Counted from the stretch's first letter, positions 8,753-18,796 are shown. The stretch is DNA of 64,000 nucleotides from JADJLQ01 sp031417835 (GCA_031417835.1 JANOWJ010000070.1:11426-75425); one strand, 5' to 3'. Translations and numbers: made by a program. Notes: generated by a model not told the origin, from the letters alone.

Positions 8753-9415
8753 TTAATCCTCCATGCTCTTCCCATGTGCATAGTAGACATTTATTGTGTT
8801 TTGATGGAGTTCAATAAAAGAATCTCGGCCGCCGAACAGATTTAAAATTTCAGCTCTGTTTAATTTTGTGGATTGAGTTCCAAGTATGGATGAATAAGAT
8901 GTATAGGAACATTGTTCAATCTTTTTTTCTAAACCATGTTTTATTTGATTGGCATGGATATAAATAATCAAATGAATCAGATGTGCATGATCTTTAATGG
9001 CAACTCTCCGAAATGGATTAACAAATAAAGTGCCTTTCCGGTTGAATTTTGTATTGAAAGCCAAAGCATAACTTATGAAAAAATCCTTCCATTGAAACTC
9101 CATTGCACGTTCAAAACAGATTTTGTTTTCCAAAAAATCTTGTTGATTTTTTTTACGATCTTTTAAATTTAGCTTGCTCAGATTATCCAATAAGTCTTCA
9201 TGGCTTTTACATTTGATCAACCAATGCACGTGATTATCTAAAAGACAAAAACAATAGGTATCTACATAGGTTGATAAATACTTAAAATATTGATTTATAA
9301 AATAAACTTTATTGTCGTCTGTATTGAAAAGTACGTTTAATCCTACTGCCTTTGCTATCACATGCATAAATTCATTTTCTTGAAAAGCTTCAAGATATTT
9401 GATGTTGATAGGCAT
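8753..9415 (-). CDS. REP-associated tyrosine transposase (RAYT)
   Basis: A 220-residue single-domain Y1 transposase. The HUH metal-binding motif is at His62-Val-His64 (LLDNHVHWLI), the likely catalytic tyrosine is Tyr152 (IYIHANQIKHG), and the GTLFVNPFRRVAI strand is typical of the family. RAYTs nick and move short palindromic REP sequences. The gene has no IS ends of its own. It is flanked on both sides by tandem palindromic units, the usual setting for a RAYT and its substrates. The catalytic residues are intact. Confidence 0.88.
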   Translation of the reverse strand: MPINIKYLEAFQENEFMHVIAKAVGLNVLFNTDDNKVYFINQYFKYLSTYVDTYCFCLLDNHVHWLIKCKSHEDLLDNLSKLNLKDRKKNQQDFLENKICFERAMEFQWKDFFISYALAFNTKFNRKGTLFVNPFRRVAIKDHAHLIHLIIYIHANQIKHGLEKKIEQCSYTSYSSILGTQSTKLNRAEILNLFGGRDSFIELHQNTINVYYAHGKSMED

Positions 9416-9443
9416 GGTATATATTCTGTTTATTTACATTCAA

Positions 9444-9604
9444 GGAAGTCAAGAGCTGCAGCATGTGCTGCACACAAACTTGACTTCCGCTTGGCTGCGA
9501 GGAAGTCAAGAGCTACCCGCTTGCTACGCACAAACTTGACTTCCGCTTGGCTGCGAGGAAGTCAAGAGCTACAGCACGTGCTGCACACAAACTTGACTTC
9601 CGCT
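9444..9604. repeat. REP/BIME-like tandem array, upstream of the RAYT gene
   Basis: Three units start at 9444, 9501 and 9557 (periods 57 and 56), in the same orientation as the 8575-8745 array. Arms GGAAGTCAAG and CTTGACTTCC pair perfectly, and the loop contains AGCACGTGCT or close variants. The last unit runs into the stop codon of the M1 peptidase gene (9604-9606). Confidence 0.87.
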
Positions 9605-11949
9605 TACGTTTTCGCCTTAGCTCGCTTCGCCCGCTGCATCTCATTCTCCCCACCACCAAATGGACTACCCGGTCCACCACTTTGCTGACCTTTAAACACT
9701 TCAAATCTTGATGGTTCGGCTTTTACTCTGGGATATTGATTGTCCTCTGTATTGATATCTGCTGTCTCCAGATAAGGATCAAGGATGAACTTGGTGACTT
9801 CTTTTGAGGAGCGGAATACTTTAGTGATTTTATTTTCCGGTAGCTTTTTCCATACTTCAGCAGGATATCGGAAGTCTTCGTTAGTGCCATCGGCATATTG
9901 AAGTTGTACGATCAAGGGCATGATCAGTCCACCTTTCCGTTCAAAAGCTACTTCATAAAAATTATCACCGGTGCCTAGAAGTTTTTTCTCCTCTTCACTC
10001 AGGCTTTTAAGATATTTATCATATTCCTCATTGACCAATGCATCTGGCGTGACAGGGTCGTACGTACTATAAAAATCCCGAATCGTGGTGTCCTCATCTG
10101 CATAGTATCTTTTGATAGTCTCTGTATTACGGATTTTGGTGATGTTCTGCGGTGCGGCTGCTTGTTGCTCTCGTTTCATTTCAGCTACTTTGGTAGGATC
10201 TTTGGGGTCGACCTTGACCCACTTGACATCCGACATCGTGATATCGCAGTAGTCTGTACCATAAAACCACCCATTCCAAAACCAATCGAGATCTACACCG
10301 GAGGCATCTTCCATCGTACGGAAAAAATCAGCAGGGTAGGGTTGTTTAAATGCCCAGCGTCGGGAGTATTCTTTAAAGGCCAGATCAAAAAGTTCGCGGC
10401 CCATAATGGTCTCGCGTAAGATGTTGAGTCCGGTAGCTACTTTAGCATAGGCATTAGATCCAAGCTGTTGTACACTTTCACTATTGGTCATGATAGGCTC
10501 CAGAAATTTCTGGTCCATTTTCATATAATCGACGATCTGATTGGCGGGGCCCCTACGGAGAGGATAGTTTTTTTCCCATTGTGCTTCGGTCAGAGATTGC
10601 AAAAAAGTATTGAGGCCTTCATCCATCCAAGTCCATTGGCGCTCATCAGAGTTGACGATCATGGGGAAATAATTATGTCCTACCTCGTGTATGATGACAC
10701 CGATAGTCGCATACTTGGTCCGCGCTGAGTAGGTACCATCTTTTTCACAACGCCCACCATTAAAACATATCATGGGGTACTCCATACCGATATTAGCCGT
10801 ATTGATACTCCAGGCCGATGGGTAGGGATAATCAAACGTGTAATGGGTATACCATTTTAAAGTATGGGCCACTGCTTTGGTACTGAACTTTTCCCAGAGT
10901 GGATTGCCCTCTTTGGGATACATGCTTTGAGCCATCACGATACGGCCATCACTTTGCGGCACACCCATAGCATCCCAGATAAATTTTCGCGAAGTAGCAA
11001 ATGCAAAATCTCGCACATTCAAGGCTTTAAATTTCCAGGTCTTTTTGGTCGTCCCTCTATTTTGCTCTCGGGCTTCTGCGTCTTTTTGCGAGGCGATGAT
11101 GACGGGTTGTACGCGTTCATTTTTTGCTTTGGCCAATAAAGCCAATTGTTCTTTACTCAATACCTCGCCGGTGTTTTGAATTTCACCGGTCGCTGCTACC
11201 AGATGATCAGCAGGTACTGTGATAGCCACATCAAAATTGCCAAATCCTAAGGTATACTCTCCTTGACCTAGAAATTGTTTGTTTTGCCAACCCTCAATAT
11301 CATTGTACACACACATCCGAGGATGAAACTGAGCTATGGTATAGAGATAGTTTTTATCTTCCGGAAAATACTCATATCCGGATCGACCACCGAGCTTCAT
11401 GCGATCATTGATATTATACCACCATTTAAGTTTAAAAGCATAGGATTCGCCTGTCTTTAAAGGTCTGGGTAGCTCTACACGCATCATCGTATAGTTAATT
11501 GTTTTTTTAAGTTCTGCCCCAGTGAGATTATCTTTTACATATTCGATTTTAAAGCCGCCATCAAAGGTGGGCTCCAGATTGTCTATTTGGCGGGCTGTCA
11601 TCTTGGCCTCTACTTTTTCAGAGGGCAATTCGTAGGTCTGGCTATTTGTTGCCATTTGGTTTTGATCCAATTGCAACCAAACGAAAGTGAGGACATCAGG
11701 CGAATTGTTTTTATATGTGATGACTTCCTGGCCTGAGATCGTTTGTTTATCGTCGTTGAGTTCAAGCTGGATATTGTAATCGGCTTGTTGCTGCCAGTAC
11801 TTATGACCCGGCGCTCCACTGGCGTTGCGGTAGTCATTGGGCGTGGCGAGTTGCTGATCGAGTTGGCGGAATGGGTCTTTGTTTATGTCCCGTTGGGCTA
11901 TCGAGAGGATACTGTAAAAACAGAGCGTGAGGAGCGTTAAATGTTTCAT
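9604..11949 (-). CDS. Secreted M1 family metallopeptidase
   Basis: A 781-residue zinc peptidase with a cleavable signal peptide (MKHLTLLTLCFYSILSIAQ). The gluzincin motif HEVGH near residue 421 is followed by the downstream glutamate in WMDEGLNTFL, giving HExxH-x18-E. Family members trim N-terminal residues from peptides. It is likely periplasmic or outside the cell. The C-terminus (QRAKRAKAKT) is short and basic. Its stop codon lies at the edge of a repeat array. No partner gene is obvious. The divergent neighbour at 12032 has its own promoter. Confidence 0.93.
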   Translation of the reverse strand: MKHLTLLTLCFYSILSIAQRDINKDPFRQLDQQLATPNDYRNASGAPGHKYWQQQADYNIQLELNDDKQTISGQEVITYKNNSPDVLTFVWLQLDQNQMATNSQTYELPSEKVEAKMTARQIDNLEPTFDGGFKIEYVKDNLTGAELKKTINYTMMRVELPRPLKTGESYAFKLKWWYNINDRMKLGGRSGYEYFPEDKNYLYTIAQFHPRMCVYNDIEGWQNKQFLGQGEYTLGFGNFDVAITVPADHLVAATGEIQNTGEVLSKEQLALLAKAKNERVQPVIIASQKDAEAREQNRGTTKKTWKFKALNVRDFAFATSRKFIWDAMGVPQSDGRIVMAQSMYPKEGNPLWEKFSTKAVAHTLKWYTHYTFDYPYPSAWSINTANIGMEYPMICFNGGRCEKDGTYSARTKYATIGVIIHEVGHNYFPMIVNSDERQWTWMDEGLNTFLQSLTEAQWEKNYPLRRGPANQIVDYMKMDQKFLEPIMTNSESVQQLGSNAYAKVATGLNILRETIMGRELFDLAFKEYSRRWAFKQPYPADFFRTMEDASGVDLDWFWNGWFYGTDYCDITMSDVKWVKVDPKDPTKVAEMKREQQAAAPQNITKIRNTETIKRYYADEDTTIRDFYSTYDPVTPDALVNEEYDKYLKSLSEEEKKLLGTGDNFYEVAFERKGGLIMPLIVQLQYADGTNEDFRYPAEVWKKLPENKITKVFRSSKEVTKFILDPYLETADINTEDNQYPRVKAEPSRFEVFKGQQSGGPGSPFGGGENEMQRAKRAKAKT

Positions 11950-12016
11950 TTTGAGTTAGGAATTTTGTGTGGCTAAAGTACTGACAATTCTATTTAAAAT
12001 TTTAAAATTTTGAATG

Positions 12017-12024
12017 TAACTTTG
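12017..12024 (+). promoter_or_regulatory. Predicted -7 promoter box of the antitoxin-like/PIN pair
   Basis: TAACTTTG matches TAnnTTTG and ends 7 nt before the ATG at 12032, implying a very short leader. Confidence 0.5.
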
Positions 12025-12031
12025 TAACATT

Positions 12032-12313
12032 ATGATTGAATTGAGAGAGATGTATCTAACCGCTTTCGAACAAATAAAGCAAGTGCTTGGAAAGGAACCG
12101 ATTGATTTTCGCTTTGAACAATTTAAGGAGGATGAAAAATCGCACATCAATGAAATGGTCGTGTCTTACTTAGTCGAACGGACACCCAAAACAACTGGTT
12201 TTAAAAGTGTTAGTACAGTCTCTAATTTATTTTACGATTATGAAAGAATTTATAAAATTATTCAATTGACAGATGACAAGAAGTTGGTTGGAATATTGAT
12301 ATATCCCAATTGA
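12032..12313 (+). CDS. Hypothetical protein, likely antitoxin-like partner of the PIN protein
   Basis: This 93-residue acidic protein has no family I recognise. It is the first gene of a two-gene unit. Its TGA stop overlaps the TTG start of the PIN-domain gene (TTGA), so the two are probably translated together. Small gene first, PIN nuclease second, with coupling, is the layout of a type II toxin-antitoxin module. That role is inferred from position only; no DNA-binding motif is obvious. Confidence 0.6.
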   Translation: MIELREMYLTAFEQIKQVLGKEPIDFRFEQFKEDEKSHINEMVVSYLVERTPKTTGFKSVSTVSNLFYDYERIYKIIQLTDDKKLVGILIYPN

Positions 12314-12774
12314 TAGTTCTTGACTCCAATAGCTTTTTATTATTTGTAATTGGCTTGATTGACCCCAAAAGAATTTCCAAGCACAAAGTACTATCACTTT
12401 TCGATGAAGCTGATTTTTACAAATTAATAGAGATCATCAAGCATCATTCAAACCTGATCATCTTGCCCAACATTTGGACGGAAGTGGACAATTCAATGAA
12501 TAGATCAGTCGGCGAATTTAAAAATAAGTATGTAGAGATTTGCAAAGAGTTAGCCAGAGAGATAAAAGAAAATTACCTGGCATCAAGTATTGGCTTTGAA
12601 AGCGATTCTATCTATGACCTTGGTTTAACGGATTCATTATTATTAGAGTGGATAAAAGAACAGGGCCACACCTTGATTTCAATAGATTCAAAATTATGTG
12701 ACATTGCTAAAGCTTATAATCTTAAGACTATTGACTTGATTAAAGATAAAAACGATTTTCTCTTTAAAATATAA
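12310..12774 (+). CDS. PIN-domain-like protein, putative ribonuclease toxin
   Basis: This 154-residue protein carries the spaced acidic residues of a PIN nuclease: Asp5 in MIVLDSNSF, Glu58 in LPNIWTEVD, Asp108 in GLTDSLLLE and Asp126 in TLISIDSKLC. PIN domains are metal-dependent RNases; VapC toxins are the best-known group. It starts with TTG inside the stop of the preceding gene. It is a little longer than a typical VapC, so it may belong to a sister PIN group. The 12775-13072 gap after it holds no gene I can support. Confidence 0.65.
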   Translation: MIVLDSNSFLLFVIGLIDPKRISKHKVLSLFDEADFYKLIEIIKHHSNLIILPNIWTEVDNSMNRSVGEFKNKYVEICKELAREIKENYLASSIGFESDSIYDLGLTDSLLLEWIKEQGHTLISIDSKLCDIAKAYNLKTIDLIKDKNDFLFKI

Positions 12775-13090
12775 GTCATTATGAAGATTCAAATTTGAAA
12801 ATTCCATGACTGTTTGTATTATCCATAATTTAAAACTCCGAGTGATTTTATAAATAGTATTCTCTGGGAAGATTCATGGAAAAATTGAATCAACAATTGA
12901 ATGGCAGTCAGGCTCTAAATAACACCATTAAAAGGTCTAAAAACAGGTGACAAAATTGTGGTATAACTTAGCACAATCGTTATTATATATTATTGATTTT
13001 CAATTAAATATAGATATTATGCCATTTTAAGACACTTCGATATAACTTATAACTTTATATTGTAATCATATTATGCATATCTTTCAAAGC

Positions 13091-15370
13091 ATGAAAAACT
13101 CAATTATAATACTCGTGTTTTTTATACCCTTTCTTACAAAAGCTCAAGAACTTCCCCAAGGCCCTACCTTGCAGGATTATAACCGAGCAGTCTCTTACCT
13201 CTGGTCCAATCTGGTCAATAAAAAAGTATTCAATGCCAATATTCAACCCATCTGGCTCTCTGATAGTCTAGGCAAAAGCCAAGGCTTGGCTTTTATAACT
13301 CAGGATAAAAACAAAAAAGTATTTAATAGGTTGATTTTTTCAAACAACAGGATCGAACCCCTTTTTGATCATATCAGAGTTGCTCAGCTCCTTACGGATA
13401 GTTTAAAAACTCCTATCAACGCTACTGACTTACCGATCCAGGGTTTGGTATATAAAAATCTAAATCATATTGAATTCAATCTGCGCGGGACTGCTTATGA
13501 ACTGAATCTGGAAAAATATCAATTGACTAAAAAAACTCCTGCTGATCGTAATATTCTAGAATCAAAATCTCCTGATGGAAAATGGCTAGCATATACCGAC
13601 CAGTATAATTTGTATGTCAAATCTACCACGGATGGTACTAAAAAACAATTGAGTAAGTCAGGAGTGCGCCACTACGAGTATGGCACGTACTACGGTTGGT
13701 CTGATATCATCGATGGTGAAAATGGCGAACGACCTCAGCGACTATTTGTCCATTGGTCGCCGGATTCCAAATGGATCCAGACCTATATCACGGATATGCG
13801 GAATGCAAAAAAAATGTATCTGCTGGATTGGAGTATCGATAGCCTATACAAGCCGAAGTTATTATCCTATTACCGTGGATCGCCCGGCGACACGGATATG
13901 GTGAAGATGACGCCGGTATTTTATAATATTACTACGGGACAGGAAATTATAAAATCCCAGCTTCCAAGTACACATACCAATCCTATAGGTTATGAATGGT
14001 CCAAGGAAATTGGTATCATCTATCAGGAGATTGCTCAACGGGGGTATCAGGCAGTATCTATGCATCGGTACAATCTCAACACCAACTCTGATGAATTATT
14101 GTACCATGAAACCAGCAGTACCAATATAGACAATTACGAATCAAGGATCATAGAGCCATGGGGTAAAGTCCTCATCACTTCAGAACGAGATGGTTGGAGA
14201 CAACTTTATCTGTTGGATCTTAAAAGTAAACAACTGCAGTCATTGACCGGAGGTGCATATTACATCAATGATATCGTCCACATTGACACGATTCAGAAAA
14301 CAATTCTTTTTACAGCTTCTGGCAAAGAACCGGGTCGAAATCCTTATCATCAACATCTTTATCGCATACAGCTCGAGAGTAAACAAGTCGAACTGCTGAC
14401 GCCGGAAGATGCCAATCATGATGTGGCTATCGCGCCGGATGGCCATTATATAGTAGATAATATTTCGACCTTACAGTCTCCGACAAAGACTGTTTTAAAG
14501 GCACTCCATAAAAATCCCATGATGGCCATGGAGCTCTGTCGTGCTGATATCACCGGATTAGATTCATTAGATTATAAGGCGCCGATTTCTTTTACAACCA
14601 TCGGTCGGGATGGCCACACAACATTGTATGGAGCCATCTGGAAACCTAGTCGATTTGACGCTAGCAAAAAGTATCCGGTGATCGATCAGTCCTACACCGG
14701 ACCACATACCTATATGTATCCTAGAAATTTTGTAAGCTCTATCGCTAGGTCCAATCAGGCTTTAGCAGAACTAGGTTTTATTGTGATCACGGTCGATGGT
14801 ATGGGTACCGCCAATCGATCCAAGGCATTCCACAATGTTTCCTATAAAAATATGGGTAAAAACCTTGAAGACCATCGATCAGCCATCCTTCAATTGGCCC
14901 GAAAGTATACTTGGGTCGATAGCACTCGGGTAGGGATATTTGGTCACTCCGCAGGGGGCTATGATGCAGGTCATGCCGTATTAGAGTATCCTGATTTTTA
15001 TAAAGTAGCCGTGGCAAGTTCTGCGGATCATGATTTTAGAATGGAAAAAGATTGGTGGCCTGAGATGTATATGGGTTGGCCCGTAGATTCCACCTATCAT
15101 CAGGTATCTAACATTACGATGGCTGGTAATCTGAAAGGAAAACTTTTGATAACCCATGGTGGTATAGATGAAAATGTAAACCCATCTGCAACCTTTAAAT
15201 TAGCAGAGGCATTGATCCGGGCCAACAAAGAGTTTGATATGCTCATACTCCCGAGCCAACGCCATGGTTATCAAGGTGCGTATAATGAATACTTCACCAA
15301 AAAGAAATGGAATTATTTTGTAGAGCATTTATTGGGTGCTAAACCTATATGGAATATTGCTCTGAAATAA
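13091..15370 (+). CDS. Secreted S9 family (DPP4-like) prolyl peptidase
   Basis: A serine peptidase of about 759 residues with a signal peptide (MKNSIIILVFFIPFLTKAQ). The N-terminal part is the DPP4-type beta propeller. The C-terminal part is an alpha/beta-hydrolase with the catalytic set: Ser in GHSAGG (near residue 618), Asp in GGIDENV (near 694) and His in QRHGY (near 725). DPP4-type enzymes release dipeptides ending in Pro or Ala. GHSAGG differs from the common GWSYGG elbow. ATG 13091 is preferred over ATG 13073 because it starts the signal peptide cleanly. It is probably periplasmic. Confidence 0.92.
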   Translation: MKNSIIILVFFIPFLTKAQELPQGPTLQDYNRAVSYLWSNLVNKKVFNANIQPIWLSDSLGKSQGLAFITQDKNKKVFNRLIFSNNRIEPLFDHIRVAQLLTDSLKTPINATDLPIQGLVYKNLNHIEFNLRGTAYELNLEKYQLTKKTPADRNILESKSPDGKWLAYTDQYNLYVKSTTDGTKKQLSKSGVRHYEYGTYYGWSDIIDGENGERPQRLFVHWSPDSKWIQTYITDMRNAKKMYLLDWSIDSLYKPKLLSYYRGSPGDTDMVKMTPVFYNITTGQEIIKSQLPSTHTNPIGYEWSKEIGIIYQEIAQRGYQAVSMHRYNLNTNSDELLYHETSSTNIDNYESRIIEPWGKVLITSERDGWRQLYLLDLKSKQLQSLTGGAYYINDIVHIDTIQKTILFTASGKEPGRNPYHQHLYRIQLESKQVELLTPEDANHDVAIAPDGHYIVDNISTLQSPTKTVLKALHKNPMMAMELCRADITGLDSLDYKAPISFTTIGRDGHTTLYGAIWKPSRFDASKKYPVIDQSYTGPHTYMYPRNFVSSIARSNQALAELGFIVITVDGMGTANRSKAFHNVSYKNMGKNLEDHRSAILQLARKYTWVDSTRVGIFGHSAGGYDAGHAVLEYPDFYKVAVASSADHDFRMEKDWWPEMYMGWPVDSTYHQVSNITMAGNLKGKLLITHGGIDENVNPSATFKLAEALIRANKEFDMLILPSQRHGYQGAYNEYFTKKKWNYFVEHLLGAKPIWNIALK

Positions 15371-15489
15371 AAGAGATAAGTGGTATAAGCAATATCCATC
15401 TGGCTCTTTAATATTCGAATTCATAAAAAGCACTTAGCACCAATATTTTAAAATTAAGTCCTATATTTCCACGATAATAACCCTCACCA

Positions 15490-18400
15490 ATGAAAAAAGC
15501 TTTAATCCTCCTATTTTCCATCACGCTCATAACAGCGCTGGGCGCTCAAAATAAAAAAGCTTCTAAGGTGCCACCGCCGCCACCGCCTAAGTTGATTTCA
15601 TCACCAGCACCTATCGATTATAATAGTTATTTCAAGCCACTCAAATGGCGCAGCATAGGTCCTTTTAGGGGCGGCAGATCAGTATCTTCTTCTGGTGTGG
15701 TAGGGGATATCACCACGTATTATATGGGGACAACCGGCGGCGGACTATGGAAGACGGAGGATTTAGGACTGACTTGGAACAATATATCAGATGGTTTTTT
15801 CAAAACAGGATCAGTAGGAGCAGTAGCCGTCGCAGAAAGTGATCCCAATGTAGTATATGTAGGTATGGGTGAGCATGCCCCACGAGGAGTCATGACGCAT
15901 CATGGTGATGGAGTCTATAAGTCTACCGATGCCGGCAAAACCTGGAAAAGAATGGGTCTCGAAAACACCCAACACATCTCTCGCATTCAAATACATCCTA
16001 CAGATCCCAATACGCTCTATGTAGCTGCTCAAGGTGCCTTGTATAGCTCATCTCCGGACCGAGGGGTCTATAAATCTACTGATGGAGGAGTCACCTGGAT
16101 CAAATCATTATCCGTAGATGAAAAAACGGGCTGTTCTGAATTATCTATGGATATGAATAATCCGCGCATCTTATACGCAGCGATGTGGGAGCATGGTAGA
16201 CTACCCTGGAAAGTCATCAGTGGTGGACCCGGAAGCGGACTGTATAAATCAATGGATGCAGGTGCTACCTGGGAAAAAATCCATGATGGTCTGCCCAAAG
16301 AATTAGGTAAGATGGCTATCGCAGTCTGTCGATCCAATTCAGAAAAAGTATACGCCTTGATAGAAAGTGATTCAGAAAAAGAATTGGGAGGATTGTTTGT
16401 ATCCAATAATGGCGGCAAAAATTGGCGGCGCATAAATGCCGAACATGAATTACTTCAGCGAGCCTGGTATTATATCGAAGTGTTTGTGGATCCGCTGAAT
16501 GAAAATACAGTCTATGTGCTCAGTGCTCCCGCGCTGAAGTCTATCGATGGCGGCAAAACATTTGATAACATGTCGGGTACACACGGGGATTATCACGATT
16601 TATGGATAAATCCTAAAAATTCAAAAAATATGGTCATCTCCAATGATGGTGGTGCTGCCATTACATTAAATCAGGGCAAGACCTGGACTCCTCAACATAC
16701 GATGCCTACGGGTCAGTTTTATAGAATCAATGTAGACAATCAATTTCCATATCGGATCTATGCTGGTCAACAAGACAATTCCTCCGTGTCCATCGCACAT
16801 CGGGAATTGGGTGGTCGAGGTATCTCCCCAGCCAGTTGGCAGTCATCCGCTGGTGGTGAAAGTGCATTCTTGGCGTTCAACCCGGACGATCCACGATATG
16901 TATTAGGAGGTAGCTATCAAGGTACAATCGAGATATTGGATAATAAGGCAAAAGCATCTACGAATATCATGGGTGCCCCCATACAATATCTGGGTATGGA
17001 TGCCAAAGACATGAGGTATCGATACAATTGGAATGCACCGATCATTTGGTCCAAACACGAACCAAACACCTATTATCATGGGGCCCATAAACTATTGCGC
17101 ACCCGCGATATGGGCGTCCACTGGACAGAAGTATCACCTGATCTCACCCGCAATGAAAAAGAAAAGCAAGGTAAAGGAGGTGGGCCGTTTACCAATGAGG
17201 CTGTGGGAGCAGAAAACTACGGTACTCTAGCTTATGTGATAGAGTCGACACATGAAAAAGGTGTGATTTGGACCGGGAGTGACGATGGATTTGTCCATGT
17301 GACTCGAGATAATGCAGTCACTTGGCAAAATGTAACACCTGCAGGATTGAAAGAATGTCTTATCAATGCGATCGAAGTGTCACCTCATGATAAAGCCACT
17401 GCATATATCGCAACTACCCGATACAAATTCAATGATCATACTCCGGCTTTGTATAAAACTACGGATTATGGTAAAACTTGGACCAATATCTCATCGGGCA
17501 TTCCCAATAATGCATTCACTCGTGTGGTGCGAGAAGATGATGTACGTAAAGATCTATTGTTTGCGGGTACAGAATTGGGGGTTTATATCTCCTGGAATGG
17601 GGGTACATCATGGTCTCCTTTTCAGTTAAATCTACCGATCACTCCGATCAGTGACCTTCGGATTCACAAAGGCGATTTGATTGCCGCTACTTCAGGCAGA
17701 GCTTTTTGGATGTTGGATGACATCGGTTTAATCCGACAATTCAAACAAGATACCAGTACTATGACTTTGTTTCAGCCTGAACCTGCCATCCTTATCAATT
17801 CATCATCTGATCTGGACAGATCTTCTGCAGATTTTAATGGTTCGAGTAAATTACAAGGCGTCAATCCTGCCTCCGGAGTCGTATTGTATTATTATTTGCC
17901 AGAGGCCAAATCAGGAGATCTGCTCACTATGGAAATCAAAGATGCACAAGGTAATGTAGTCAGAAAATTTACTTCAAAAGCAGACAGTACCTTTGTACCG
18001 TGGGATGGTGGTCCATCAGCAGACCCTACTCTATCAAAGAAAAAAGGGCTTAATCGATTTGTGTGGAATATGCGCTACGCTACGATGGCCGGGATACCCG
18101 GCACCTATATCGAAAGCAATTTTAGTGGCCACAAAGCATCTCCCGGCAAGTATACAGTCGAGATTAAAATAGGTGATAAGACCACAACCGGTGAAGCGGA
18201 AATCCTCCCCAATCCATTGTATACTACAGACGAAGAAACCTATCAAGAGTATCATCGAGTCATGCAGACGATGGAGACCGAGGTAAATAGAATGCACCTT
18301 CTCGTCAATGATATGGCGGACAAACGATCACAACTGGAGTCTATATTAAACTTCTTGCCGACAGAATCGAAGTACGAAGCCATTAAAAAAGAAGGGCAAG

Positions 18401-18723
18401 CCCTGATAGGTCGCATGAAAACCTGGGATGAGGAGATGATCCAACGTAAATCAAAAGCGTACGATGATGTAGAAAACTTTACCAACAAGTTCACTGCTAA
18501 TTATCTATTTCTGATCAATCAGACAGAAAGTGATATCCCTAAAGTCAATCAAGCGTCTTTGGACTTAAAAAAAGAATTAGATCAACAATGGAATGGACTG
18601 CTCTTGAGGGCAGAACAGATCTTAGATAAAGATCTGCCCGTCATCAATAAGAGTCTGTGGGAGGCTGGAGTGGGGCCGGTATGGAAAAAAATCAATGTAG
18701 ATATACCCAAGCCCAGACCTTAG
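15490..18723 (+). CDS. Secreted sortilin/VPS10-type BNR-repeat protein
   Basis: A 1077-residue protein with a signal peptide (MKKALILLFSITLITALGAQ) and a proline-rich linker. It then has many Asp-box/BNR repeats of the form S-x-D-x-G-x-T-W (KSTDAGKTW, KSTDGGVTW, KSMDAGATW, KTTDYGKTW). These build two beta propellers, as in GH74 xyloglucanases and VPS10/sortilin domains. The last 250 residues are a beta sandwich followed by a helical region. Bacteroidota encode many such secreted proteins; activity is generally unknown, with glycan hydrolysis or peptide binding possible. A clear terminator follows at 18762. Confidence 0.88.
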   Translation: MKKALILLFSITLITALGAQNKKASKVPPPPPPKLISSPAPIDYNSYFKPLKWRSIGPFRGGRSVSSSGVVGDITTYYMGTTGGGLWKTEDLGLTWNNISDGFFKTGSVGAVAVAESDPNVVYVGMGEHAPRGVMTHHGDGVYKSTDAGKTWKRMGLENTQHISRIQIHPTDPNTLYVAAQGALYSSSPDRGVYKSTDGGVTWIKSLSVDEKTGCSELSMDMNNPRILYAAMWEHGRLPWKVISGGPGSGLYKSMDAGATWEKIHDGLPKELGKMAIAVCRSNSEKVYALIESDSEKELGGLFVSNNGGKNWRRINAEHELLQRAWYYIEVFVDPLNENTVYVLSAPALKSIDGGKTFDNMSGTHGDYHDLWINPKNSKNMVISNDGGAAITLNQGKTWTPQHTMPTGQFYRINVDNQFPYRIYAGQQDNSSVSIAHRELGGRGISPASWQSSAGGESAFLAFNPDDPRYVLGGSYQGTIEILDNKAKASTNIMGAPIQYLGMDAKDMRYRYNWNAPIIWSKHEPNTYYHGAHKLLRTRDMGVHWTEVSPDLTRNEKEKQGKGGGPFTNEAVGAENYGTLAYVIESTHEKGVIWTGSDDGFVHVTRDNAVTWQNVTPAGLKECLINAIEVSPHDKATAYIATTRYKFNDHTPALYKTTDYGKTWTNISSGIPNNAFTRVVREDDVRKDLLFAGTELGVYISWNGGTSWSPFQLNLPITPISDLRIHKGDLIAATSGRAFWMLDDIGLIRQFKQDTSTMTLFQPEPAILINSSSDLDRSSADFNGSSKLQGVNPASGVVLYYYLPEAKSGDLLTMEIKDAQGNVVRKFTSKADSTFVPWDGGPSADPTLSKKKGLNRFVWNMRYATMAGIPGTYIESNFSGHKASPGKYTVEIKIGDKTTTGEAEILPNPLYTTDEETYQEYHRVMQTMETEVNRMHLLVNDMADKRSQLESILNFLPTESKYEAIKKEGQALIGRMKTWDEEMIQRKSKAYDDVENFTNKFTANYLFLINQTESDIPKVNQASLDLKKELDQQWNGLLLRAEQILDKDLPVINKSLWEAGVGPVWKKINVDIPKPRP

Positions 18724-18761
18724 GGTCTTGATATGTCGTGTTACATTCCTACGAAGTACTG

Positions 18762-18796
18762 ATCACATCGGTATCAATTATCGATGTGATTTTTAT
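18762..18796. terminator. Rho-independent terminator between convergent genes
   Basis: ATCACATCG (18762-18770) pairs perfectly with CGATGTGAT (18782-18790), followed by TTTTAT. It sits between the BNR-repeat gene (+) and the pirin gene (-) and can serve at least the former. Confidence 0.8.

Noticed and set aside
8575..9604. CRISPR-like array
   Set aside because: The unit is fully repeated including its spacer, is itself palindromic, and there are no variable spacers or cas genes.
9362..9688. Open frame on the plus strand with repeated peptide units over the REP array
   Set aside because: Its repeats are only the translation of the palindromic DNA units and it overlaps the RAYT and M1 genes on the other strand.
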